A stretch of DNA of 64,000 nt, taken from positions 1 through 64,000 of the forward strand of contig SICM01000002.1 in assembly GCA_009694805.1 (NCBI GenBank), read 5' to 3'. This DNA comes from Candidatus Latescibacterota bacterium (GTDB taxonomy: Bacteria > Latescibacterota > UBA2968 > SICM01). The notes below the pieces were generated by a model. The model worked only from the letters and a program-made list of their open reading frames with translations. It made no database searches and was not told the origin of the DNA. The position numbers were made by a program, and so were the translations under genes. The first letter of the stretch is position 1; every line of letters starts with the position of its first letter. Of this stretch, positions 9,197-17,060 are shown piece after piece.

Positions 9197-10480
9197 ATGA
9201 GCGTCGAACACATGCGCGACCTGTTGAGCCGGGCAAACCGCGCCCTGGTGGGCGGGTCCCTCGGCATGTTCCAACTGCCCGACGACCTGGCCCTCGTCTT
9301 CTCCCACGGCGCCGGCAGCCGGGTCTTCGACGTGGCGGGCCGCGCCTACATCGACTGCGTGCTCGGCTCCGGCCCCCTCATCCTGGGCCACGCCCATCCC
9401 GCCGTGGTGGCCGCCATCCAGAAACAGGTCGCCCTCGGCTCCACCTTCTACACCCTGAACGAACCCGCCATCCTCCTGGCTGAAAAGTTGATCGAGGCCA
9501 TCCCCTGCGCCGAGACCGTCCGGTTCGTGGCCACCGGGTCTGAGGCCGACCACTACGCCGTCCGGATCGCAAGGGCCTTCACGGGCCGGGACAAGGTGCT
9601 CAAGTTCGAGGGGGGGTGGCACGGCGGAAACGACGTCGGCCAGATGAGCGCCTCGCCCGCGCAGCCCGGCGGCTATCCCACGCCCCAGCCCGACTCCGAC
9701 GGCATCCCGGAGCGCATCACCGCCGACTACCTGGTCGCCCCCTTCAACGACCTGGAGATCGCGGCGGGCCTGATCGAACGCCACAGATCGGACCTGGCCG
9801 CCGTTATCGTGGAGCCCCTCCAGCGGACGATCCGGCCCAGGCCCGGCTTCCTGGAGGGACTGCGGGAGGTGACGCAGCGGCACGGCATCGTCCTGATCTT
9901 CGACGAGATTGTCACCGGCTTCCGCCTGGCCTGGGGCGGCGCGCAGGAGCGCTACGGCGTGGTGCCCGACCTGGCGACCTTCGGCAAGACGATCAGCGGC
10001 GGCACGCCCCTGGCCGCGGTCTGCGGCCCCAGGGAGATCATGGAAGTCACCAACCCCCGCCAGAAGGGGAAGGGACCCTACACCTTCGTCAGCGGGACCT
10101 TCAACGGAAACCCGGTGGGCGCTTCGGCGGGCCTCGCCACGCTCGCGGAACTGCGGAAACCTGGCGTCTACGCCCGGCTCCACGCGATCGGGGACCGCTT
10201 CAAAGAAGAGGTCGAGGGCATCGCCCGGCGTCGTGGCCTCCCCGTGCGCGTGGAGGGGGACGGCCCGGTCCGGCAGGTCATGTTCACCGACCGGGAGGTC
10301 CTCTCCTGGAAGGACGTGGTCGCCTCGGACAACCAGCGTGCGCGGCAACTCGGCTATGAACTCCTGAAGCGCGGCCTCTTCGTCACGCCGGGCGGCAAGA
10401 CCTACCTCTCCGCCGTCCACTCGGATGAGGACATGGGCCTGATCTGCGAAGCGCACGAAGAGGCGTTCAAGGCTGTGTGA
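9197..10480 (+). CDS. Class III aminotransferase (glutamate-1-semialdehyde 2,1-aminomutase-like)
   Basis: ATG 9197; GSEADHYAVRIARAFTGRDKVLKFEGGWHG, FDEIVTGFR, TFGKTISGGTPLAAVCG. Confidence 0.9.
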   Translation: MSVEHMRDLLSRANRALVGGSLGMFQLPDDLALVFSHGAGSRVFDVAGRAYIDCVLGSGPLILGHAHPAVVAAIQKQVALGSTFYTLNEPAILLAEKLIEAIPCAETVRFVATGSEADHYAVRIARAFTGRDKVLKFEGGWHGGNDVGQMSASPAQPGGYPTPQPDSDGIPERITADYLVAPFNDLEIAAGLIERHRSDLAAVIVEPLQRTIRPRPGFLEGLREVTQRHGIVLIFDEIVTGFRLAWGGAQERYGVVPDLATFGKTISGGTPLAAVCGPREIMEVTNPRQKGKGPYTFVSGTFNGNPVGASAGLATLAELRKPGVYARLHAIGDRFKEEVEGIARRRGLPVRVEGDGPVRQVMFTDREVLSWKDVVASDNQRARQLGYELLKRGLFVTPGGKTYLSAVHSDEDMGLICEAHEEAFKAV

Positions 10481-10500
10481 ATCTGGTTTCCGAATAGATC

Positions 10501-10535
10501 ATAGCCCCGGAGGAACCCTCTTTCGGGGCTATTTT
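10501..10535 (+). terminator. Rho-independent terminator
   Basis: ATAGCCCCG ... CGGGGCTAT followed by TTTT, just after the aminotransferase stop. Confidence 0.75.
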
Positions 10536-10613
10536 CATGTCTTTTTTTACTTTTGAGGATACTTTCTTCCCGGCTGCGCATCAAGAGATATAGACGCGTC
10601 GAAAAAAGAGGTC

Positions 10614-12056
10614 GTGCTCCGGAGAATACCCTTGGCTTCCGAAGAACCACCTGCCGACCGGGACCTGATCGAGCGGACCCGGGCCGGGGATCAGAGGGCG
10701 TTTGCCGTCCTGGTCGGACGCTATGGGCGGGAGGTGTATGCGCGCCTCGCCCGGCGGGTCCGCTACCCGGAGGATGCTGAAGATCTCTTACAGGAGGTCT
10801 TCGTCAAGGCATACACGCAACTCGGTCAGTTGAAGGACAGCGATCGGTTCGAAGCGTGGCTCGGGGCCATCGCGGACAATGAGGCGCGGATGTGGTACCG
10901 TCGTCGGTACGTGCAACTCCGGCTGGAGGAGATGTTCGAAGTCCAGGGGATTTTGGAGGCGGATGCGACGGGCGATGAGGCCGAAATGCGGAGGCTTCAG
11001 AGGACGGTCCAGGAGGCGCTGCGGTCTCTGACCGAAGCCCACCGGCAGGTGATCGTCCACCACTACTTCAAAGGACACACCTACCTGGAGACCGCTGATC
11101 TGCTGGGCCTTGATGTGGAGAGGGTGCGGAGCCGTCTCCAGAAAGCGAGACGGCGGATGAGAGAGGAGATCACTTCAATGAACGGTCAGAAGACGCAACC
11201 ACAGACGTTTGAACTGGGCCGGGAGGAGCTCCACGTCCTGCGCTGGGCAAAGACGTTCGCCAGCCGGGATGAAAGTCGGCTTAAACTTCAGGGGATCTGT
11301 CTCAATGTCGGAGGAAAGATGGTCGCCACCGATGGACACCGGATGCTGGTCTGGACCTCGGAACGACTGGAGAAGATCGCCACCCAGGTCATCCTGGGGC
11401 CATGGTTTGAGATGGAGATCCCCGAAGCGGAACGAGGGACGTTGACCATCGAAGAACAGAGAGCCGTGATTCGCATCCCAGGTCAAGAGGACCGGGTCGC
11501 CGGGATCATCCCGGGGTCTTACGTGAACTATAATGCGGTCATTCCGACGACCTGGTCCCTCCATGCGACCGTCGCGGCAGGGGAGCTGTTGAAGGCCGTC
11601 GATCTGATCGCGGATCACCTCGCGCCCAGACATCCGACAGACCCGGAAGGGGCGTATCAGTACGTTCCAATAGTGGAAATTAGACTGTCCAGCGCGGAGC
11701 AGAGCCTTTCGTTGGTTACGACGCGGGAGATGGGCTATTATGGGCCGCCGGATGCGGAGGGGAAGCGGCAGGACTGTTCTACAGAGGAGGTCTTACGGCT
11801 GACCGGTGACACGCCTTTTTGGATTTTCACCTCTTCAATCCAGGCGCAGATCGAGACAGAGGGATCTTCGGAGGAAATTTTTCGGATCGGAGTGAACCCC
11901 ACCTATCTGCGGGATATGGTTCGTGCGCTGGGTTTCGACCCGGACGAGGCACTGGAACTCCGGTTCATCGACCCGGTCAAGGCGATCCTGTTTTCGCCCG
12001 TCCGTCACGCGGACCGGAAGGGCCTGTTGATGCCGCTGAGGATGAGGAAGGATTAG
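10614..12056 (+). CDS. ECF-type sigma-70 factor fused in frame to a sliding clamp (DnaN domain 2-3)-like C-terminal region
   Basis: N-term region 2 (LIERTRAGDQRAFAVLVGRYG...PEDAEDLLQEVFVKAY) and region 4 (LTEAHRQVIVHHYFKGHTYLETADLLGLDVERVRSRLQKARRR); C-term FASRDESRLKLQGICLNVGGKMVATDGHRM, IIPGSYVNYNAVIP, NPTYLRDMVRALG, LLMPLRM. Start uncertain (GTG 10614 or TTG 10632). Confidence 0.85.
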   Translation: MLRRIPLASEEPPADRDLIERTRAGDQRAFAVLVGRYGREVYARLARRVRYPEDAEDLLQEVFVKAYTQLGQLKDSDRFEAWLGAIADNEARMWYRRRYVQLRLEEMFEVQGILEADATGDEAEMRRLQRTVQEALRSLTEAHRQVIVHHYFKGHTYLETADLLGLDVERVRSRLQKARRRMREEITSMNGQKTQPQTFELGREELHVLRWAKTFASRDESRLKLQGICLNVGGKMVATDGHRMLVWTSERLEKIATQVILGPWFEMEIPEAERGTLTIEEQRAVIRIPGQEDRVAGIIPGSYVNYNAVIPTTWSLHATVAAGELLKAVDLIADHLAPRHPTDPEGAYQYVPIVEIRLSSAEQSLSLVTTREMGYYGPPDAEGKRQDCSTEEVLRLTGDTPFWIFTSSIQAQIETEGSSEEIFRIGVNPTYLRDMVRALGFDPDEALELRFIDPVKAILFSPVRHADRKGLLMPLRMRKD

Positions 12057-12073
12057 ATCTATATGGTGGAATC

Positions 12074-12101
12074 GTAGGGGCGATCCTTGTGATCGCCCCT
12101 T
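12074..12101. repeat. Family C hairpin GTAGGGGCGATC...GATCGCCCCTT
   Basis: Sits between convergent genes. Confidence 0.75.
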
Positions 12102-12105
12102 CTTA

Positions 12106-13272
12106 TCACGCCGCCCGCAGCGACTGGAGCAGGTCCAGGCGGGAGGCGCGCACGGCCGGCAGGAATCCCCCGGCCAGGCCCATCGCCAGGGCGAAGGCCA
12201 CGCCTTTGGCGGCGATGTCCGGCGTGAGCGCGAAACTGAAGGCGATCTCGGACCACGTGGAGAAGTTCGTCGTGGAGATGGAGACGTATTGCATGAAAAA
12301 CCCGGCGCACACGCCCAGGAGACCCCCGACCGCAGCCAGCACGAGGGACTCGATCAGGAAGCAGATCAGAATGCTCTGGCGTGAGAACCCGAGGGCGCGC
12401 AGCATCCCGATCTCCGCCGTCCGGTTGGACACCGCCGCGTACATCGTGATCATCGCCCCGATCATCGCCCCGAAGCTGAAGATGCCCGTGATTGCCAGCC
12501 CCATGACCCGGATGAACGTGGCCAGGTACTTGGACTGATCGGCGTAGTACTGCTTCTCCCGAAACAGGTTGACGAGCGTGCGGGGATCCGATTCGACACG
12601 GGCCTTCATCGCCTCGAACGACGAGGGGTCCCGCATCTTGAGCGTCAGCGACGAGAAGACGGGCCGGTGAAAGGCGGGCATGAGCTGATCCACGTCCCCC
12701 CAGACCTCGGACTCGAACCCGCTCCCCCCCGCCTCGAACACCCCGACCACCGTCCAGTCGCGCATCCCGAACCGAACCGTCTCCCCCAGACCGCACCCCC
12801 GGAACCGCTTTTGGATCGCACCCCCCGCGATCACCTCCGACGTGCCGGGACGCCACATCCGGCCCGCCACGATCCTGACCTGCGGGCGCATCCTCAGCGA
12901 CTCCTCCGACACGCCCCGCACGGTCAGGTTGGAGGTCAGCCCGTCGGACCGCTTGGGGAGGGTGATCAGCACCACGACCTCCGTGGCCGCGACGGGCCGG
13001 CCATCCGGCCGGGTCAGGACCTCCGGCTGCACCTTCAGCACGTGGGCCGTGTTCCGATCGATGGCGCTCGACACCTCCACCCCCGAACCTTTGCGGAGGG
13101 CGATGACGTTGTCGTCCGAGCCGGTGCTCACGAGGGCGACCTCCAGCCCCCGCGCCAGCATGAGCACGGCCACGAACACGAACACGACGAGGGCCAGCCC
13201 CAGCACGGTGAGCGCCGAGGTCATCCGCCGCGCGCGGATGTTGCGGAGGTTGTAGCTGAGCGGAATGATCAT
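12106..13272 (-). CDS. ABC transporter permease (FtsX/MacB-like)
   Basis: Four-TM plus large periplasmic domain layout; N-term LSYNLRNIRARRMTSALTVLGLALVVFVFV; C-term FtsX-type helices. Confidence 0.85.
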   Translation of the reverse strand: MIIPLSYNLRNIRARRMTSALTVLGLALVVFVFVAVLMLARGLEVALVSTGSDDNVIALRKGSGVEVSSAIDRNTAHVLKVQPEVLTRPDGRPVAATEVVVLITLPKRSDGLTSNLTVRGVSEESLRMRPQVRIVAGRMWRPGTSEVIAGGAIQKRFRGCGLGETVRFGMRDWTVVGVFEAGGSGFESEVWGDVDQLMPAFHRPVFSSLTLKMRDPSSFEAMKARVESDPRTLVNLFREKQYYADQSKYLATFIRVMGLAITGIFSFGAMIGAMITMYAAVSNRTAEIGMLRALGFSRQSILICFLIESLVLAAVGGLLGVCAGFFMQYVSISTTNFSTWSEIAFSFALTPDIAAKGVAFALAMGLAGGFLPAVRASRLDLLQSLRAA

Positions 13273-13278
13273 AGAAAC

Positions 13279-13345
13279 CTATCCACTGATTTCGCAGATT
13301 GCGTAGGAATGGGTCATCTGCATAATCTGCGTAATCTGCGGATTC
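13279..13345. repeat. Low-complexity intergenic repeat (ATCTGCATAATCTGCGTAATCTGCGGATT type)
   Basis: Tandem TCTGCRTAA units between two permease genes. Confidence 0.5.
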
Positions 13346-13350
13346 CTGGT

Positions 13351-14523
13351 TTAATCGACCCTCCGGATCGCATCCACGATCCGAATGTTCACGGCCCGCA
13401 CGCAGGGAAAGAGGGCCGACAGGAGGCCGACGAGGAGCGACGCGCCCACGGCGATGTAGACCGTCTCCGGGCTGAGCTGGAACACGGGGAAGAAGGAGCC
13501 CAGGTTCTCGGCCACGAACTTCGCGAACCCGTTGCAGACCGGGATCGTGAGGGCCACGCCGAGCGCCGCCCCCATCCCGGCGATCACCAGCGACTCCCCG
13601 GCGATCAACCGGACGAGGTGCCCTGGGCGGAACCCCAGGGTCTTGAGGACGCCGTATTCCGAAAGCCGCTCCCGCGCGGCCATGGCCATCGTGTTGGCCA
13701 GGACGAGCAGGATGATGACCAGCACCACGGCGGAGATGACCTGAAGGGCCACGATGATCGTCCCGGCCATGGACACAAACCCCATCTGAAACGCCCGCTC
13801 CGTCTCGGTCCGGGTCTCGGCGAGGGAGTTTTTATACATGGCGTCGATCTGCTCGGAGATCGGCCCCGCGTCCTCGGGCCGGGCGATCCGCAGGACATAC
13901 CAGCCCACGCGGTCGCTCACTGCGTTCCCCCACGCCTTTCGGATCTCCTCGTTCAGCCGGCTCCAGTGGAAGAACATCAAGGTCTCATCCGTGGACGGCT
14001 CCCCCCCCCGGTAGATCCCCCGGATGACGAAGTCCCAGTCGCCCGGATAGATCGTCCCCTTGAGCCGGATCATGTCCCCCACCTTCCACCGGTATTTTTC
14101 AGCCAGCTTCCTGCCCACGACGCACCCTTTCCGGTCGTGGTAGAACACCTCCCGCTCCGCATCCGACAAGCGGATTTCCGGATAGAGGTCGAAATAGGTC
14201 GGGGGGTCCACCGCGAACTGCGCGAAAAAATTCTTTTCGTCGATGTAGATCGCGCCGAACCAGTTCCCGTAGGAGATGCCCGTGACGCCGGAGACCTGGG
14301 CGATCGGGTTTCGGTAGGCGAGCGGGAGGGGGAACACCAGGGAGACGGCGTTCCGGGTGACGAGCCGGTTCTGCGCCGACGCCGCCACGCCCGCGTACCA
14401 GGCATCGACGATGGTACGAAGCAGGCCGAAGGCGAGCACAGCCACGGCGATGCCGACCACCGTCAGGGACGATCGCAGTTTGTGGCGAAGGGTGTTTCGG
14501 AGGATCAGTTTGAGGAGGTGCAT
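13351..14523 (-). CDS. ABC transporter permease (FtsX/MacB-like)
   Basis: MHLLKLILRNTLRHKLRSSLTVVGIAVAVLAFGLL and C-terminal FtsX helices. Confidence 0.85.
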   Translation of the reverse strand: MHLLKLILRNTLRHKLRSSLTVVGIAVAVLAFGLLRTIVDAWYAGVAASAQNRLVTRNAVSLVFPLPLAYRNPIAQVSGVTGISYGNWFGAIYIDEKNFFAQFAVDPPTYFDLYPEIRLSDAEREVFYHDRKGCVVGRKLAEKYRWKVGDMIRLKGTIYPGDWDFVIRGIYRGGEPSTDETLMFFHWSRLNEEIRKAWGNAVSDRVGWYVLRIARPEDAGPISEQIDAMYKNSLAETRTETERAFQMGFVSMAGTIIVALQVISAVVLVIILLVLANTMAMAARERLSEYGVLKTLGFRPGHLVRLIAGESLVIAGMGAALGVALTIPVCNGFAKFVAENLGSFFPVFQLSPETVYIAVGASLLVGLLSALFPCVRAVNIRIVDAIRRVD

Positions 14524-14528
14524 AAGAT

Positions 14529-15257
14529 TTAAGGATTGAGGGATGAGGGGTGAGGAGTGGGGGGACTCGCCCCTCGATCCTCATCCCTCTCCCCCGCCTC
14601 CAGCACGCCCTTGTCAAACCGCCGGACTGTGTGCGCCCGTTCCGCGGCGCGGGGATCGTGCGTGGCCATGACGATGGTCTTCCCGAAATCGGCGTTGAGC
14701 GTGCTGATCAGGTCGAGCACGGACGTGGCCGAGTCCCGGTCCAGATCGCCCGTGGGCTCGTCGGCCACCAGGAGGGTCGGGTCCGTTACCAGGGCCCGCG
14801 CGATGGCCACCCGCTGCTCCTGCCCCCCGGAGAGCTGCCGGGGATAGTGGCTCATCCGGTCGGCCAGGCCGACGAGCGAGAGTGCGGCAACCACGTGTTC
14901 CCGGCGCTCCCGGCGCGACAGGTCCGTGAGCAGGAGGGGCAGTTCGACGTTCTCGAACGCCGTGAGCACCGGCAGCAGGTTGTAGAACTGGAAGATGTAC
15001 CCCACGTGCCGGGACCGCCACCGGGCCAGGCCCGATTCGGACAGGTCCGCGATGTTGAGATCCCCGACCCGGATCGCCCCCCGGTCGGGCCGGTCGATCC
15101 CCGCAATCAGATTGAGCAGCGTCGTCTTGCCGGACCCCGACGGCCCCATCAGCGCCACGAAATCCCCGTCCGGCACGTCCAGGGAGATGTCGATCAACAC
15201 CGGGATCTTGAGGCGTTCCCGGTGATAGCTCTTGTACACATTTCGGACTTCGACCAT
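14529..15257 (-). CDS. ABC transporter ATP-binding protein (LolD/MacB-like)
   Basis: Walker A GPSGSGKTTLL, signature LSGGQEQRVAIARAL, Walker B LLVADEPTGDLD. Confidence 0.92.
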   Translation of the reverse strand: MVEVRNVYKSYHRERLKIPVLIDISLDVPDGDFVALMGPSGSGKTTLLNLIAGIDRPDRGAIRVGDLNIADLSESGLARWRSRHVGYIFQFYNLLPVLTAFENVELPLLLTDLSRRERREHVVAALSLVGLADRMSHYPRQLSGGQEQRVAIARALVTDPTLLVADEPTGDLDRDSATSVLDLISTLNADFGKTIVMATHDPRAAERAHTVRRFDKGVLEAGERDEDRGASPPTPHPSSLNP

Positions 15258-15267
15258 ACCGACCTGA

Positions 15268-16488
15268 CTATTCCTTCACTTTAATCCTCGCCCCGTCCTT
15301 CAACCCCTCCGGGGGATTCAGGACCACGCGGTCGCCGGGGGTGAGCCCCCGGCGCACCTCTACGGCGTCTCCCATCGCCCCCCCCACCTCCACCGGCGTC
15401 TCCGAGGCGACGTCCTGCCGCACCACGAAGGCCACCTTGCGCCCCCCCCGGTCCACCACCGCCGCCGGCTTCACCACGACCTTCGGAGGCGCGTCCCCCT
15501 CCGGGGCGGGCCTGGAGAGGAAGATCACCTTGGCGCTCATGTCCGGCAACACCCGGTCGTCCCGCTCCAGGAACCGGATACGGGTGAGCACCGTGGCCTT
15601 GGCCCGGTCCACCGTGGGAATGATCTTGTGGACCACGGCCCGGTAGCGGCGGTCCGGAAGGGCGTCCAGCGTCACCTCGCAGGGCATGCCGGGGTGTACC
15701 TTGCCGACGTTCGACTCGGACACGTCCACCTCCGCCATCAGCGACCCCATGTCCGCGATGGACACCACGGCCCCCCGCGCGCTTGCGGAGGATGCGAACG
15801 GGGCCACGACCTCCCCCACGTCGGCGTTCTTCGTCAGCACGGTCCCGTCGAACGGGGCACGGATGTTCGTGTTCTCCACCTGCACCTCGGCCATCCGCCC
15901 GGCGGCCTCCGCGGCCTGGATGCCCGCCTCCGCCGACTGCACGGAGGCCACGGCCCGCCGGTGGCGGGCGTCCGCCACGTCGAACTCCGACTGCGCGACG
16001 GTGCTGTCGCCCATCAGTCTTTTCAGACGGTGGTAGTTCAGTTCCGCCTCGTAGAGTTCGGCCCTGGCCTGGGCCAGCGCCGCCCTCGCCACCCCCACGC
16101 GCGCCCGGCTCTCCGCCAGATTGGCCTCCACGTCGCTGTGTTCCAGCCGGGCGAGGATCTGGCCGGTCTGTACCCGATCGCCCTCCTCCACGAAAAGGGC
16201 CTCCAGGCGACCCGTGCCCTTCGACGCCACGGCGGCCTTGCGCTGCGCCACGACGTAGCCGCTGGCCGTCAGCACGGCATCGGCCTGCGAAGGGGCCATC
16301 GTCGTCACGGAGGTCACCTCCACGGCCACGGGTGCGCCCCTCCCGAACAGGGCGATCAGGCCGATCAGCAGGAGGACACCCAGGCCAAGCCAGACCCCCA
16401 TCCGCCGTTTCGAGCCTTCGTAGACCTCTTCGGGGGACCGTGGGATGCGGAGCATCGCCACGGCGTCGCGCTGTTCCTGTTCATTCAT
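15268..16488 (-). CDS. Efflux periplasmic adaptor subunit (HlyD/MacA-like)
   Basis: ATG at 16488; single N-term TM, barrel-sandwich hybrid (GRLEALFVEEGDRVQTGQILARLE), coiled coil, NIRAPFDGTVLTKNADVGEVV. Confidence 0.88.
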   Translation of the reverse strand: MNEQEQRDAVAMLRIPRSPEEVYEGSKRRMGVWLGLGVLLLIGLIALFGRGAPVAVEVTSVTTMAPSQADAVLTASGYVVAQRKAAVASKGTGRLEALFVEEGDRVQTGQILARLEHSDVEANLAESRARVGVARAALAQARAELYEAELNYHRLKRLMGDSTVAQSEFDVADARHRRAVASVQSAEAGIQAAEAAGRMAEVQVENTNIRAPFDGTVLTKNADVGEVVAPFASSASARGAVVSIADMGSLMAEVDVSESNVGKVHPGMPCEVTLDALPDRRYRAVVHKIIPTVDRAKATVLTRIRFLERDDRVLPDMSAKVIFLSRPAPEGDAPPKVVVKPAAVVDRGGRKVAFVVRQDVASETPVEVGGAMGDAVEVRRGLTPGDRVVLNPPEGLKDGARIKVKE

Positions 16489-16536
16489 AATCGCTCCCAG
16501 AACCTGTTTGAGGGGCATAATTTTGCACAGGGTCAA

Positions 16537-16565
16537 AATATATCCTGCCTGCGGGACCCTGTCAA
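16537..16565 (-). promoter_or_regulatory. Sigma70-type promoter for the efflux operon
   Basis: Minus strand TTGACA-N17-TATATT. Confidence 0.7.
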
Positions 16566-16588
16566 GGTCGATCCTCCCCGCGAGGGGC

Positions 16589-16617
16589 TTGACAGCGCAG
16601 GCCCGACAGGGTACATT
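16589..16617 (+). promoter_or_regulatory. Sigma70-type promoter for the 16624 HTH gene
   Basis: TTGACA-N17-TACATT ending 6 nt before the ATG. Confidence 0.65.
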
Positions 16618-16623
16618 CCGGGC

Positions 16624-16878
16624 ATGGCCAAGCCGTTTCGCCTGACAGACCTGCCCTACCTCCGGGCCTTTGCCGGCGTCAGCGCCGGAGAACTGGCCCG
16701 CAAGCTGAAGGTGGGGGTGCGGGACGTGGAACGGTGGGAGGCGTCCGAGGTCATCCCCCAGGGGGCCAAGATGCGCCGCCTGCGGCACTGGATCGCGTCA
16801 CAGTTGGACCTGATGGAGGGCCCGGAGGCGTGGCTGCGGGAGGTGAAAAAAAGGGAAATGAAAAAATTCAAAATGTAG
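16624..16878 (+). CDS. Small HTH DNA-binding protein (84 aa)
   Basis: FAGVSAGELARKLKVGVRDVERWEASEVIPQG resembles an XRE/MerR-like helix-turn-helix. Confidence 0.6.
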   Translation: MAKPFRLTDLPYLRAFAGVSAGELARKLKVGVRDVERWEASEVIPQGAKMRRLRHWIASQLDLMEGPEAWLREVKKREMKKFKM

Positions 16879-16950
16879 AATGCAAAATGCAAAATAACGG
16901 ATATTTCATGTTTTGCATTTTACACTTTGCACTTTGCACTTTGCATTTCC
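16870..16950. repeat. A/T-rich inverted repeat of GCAAAAT / ACTTTGC units
   Basis: AATGCAAAATGCAAAAT ... TTTTGCATTTTACACTTTGCACTTTGCACTTTGCATTT. Confidence 0.65.
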
Positions 16951-16953
16951 TCT

Positions 16954-17055
16954 TTATTTCTTCTTGTGGGTCGCCTTGAGACCCAGGTACGCGGCCCCGA
17001 TCAGGGCGAGGACCAGGACGACGGCCAGAAGGATGTCCAGAGTGGCGAGGCGCAT
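16954..17055 (-). CDS. Putative 33-aa single-TM protein (or N-terminal remnant of a larger membrane protein)
   Basis: Minus strand ATG 17055 to TAA 16954: MRLATLDILLAVVLVLALIGAAYLGLKATHKKK; downstream of the TPP enzyme gene. Confidence 0.4.
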   Translation of the reverse strand: MRLATLDILLAVVLVLALIGAAYLGLKATHKKK

Positions 17056-17060
17056 CTCGG

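Noticed and set aside
12667-14532. Plus-strand 621-aa ORF antisense to the ABC permeases
   Set aside because: His/Arg/Pro/Asp-rich shadow frame; both minus-strand frames encode FtsX-like permeases.
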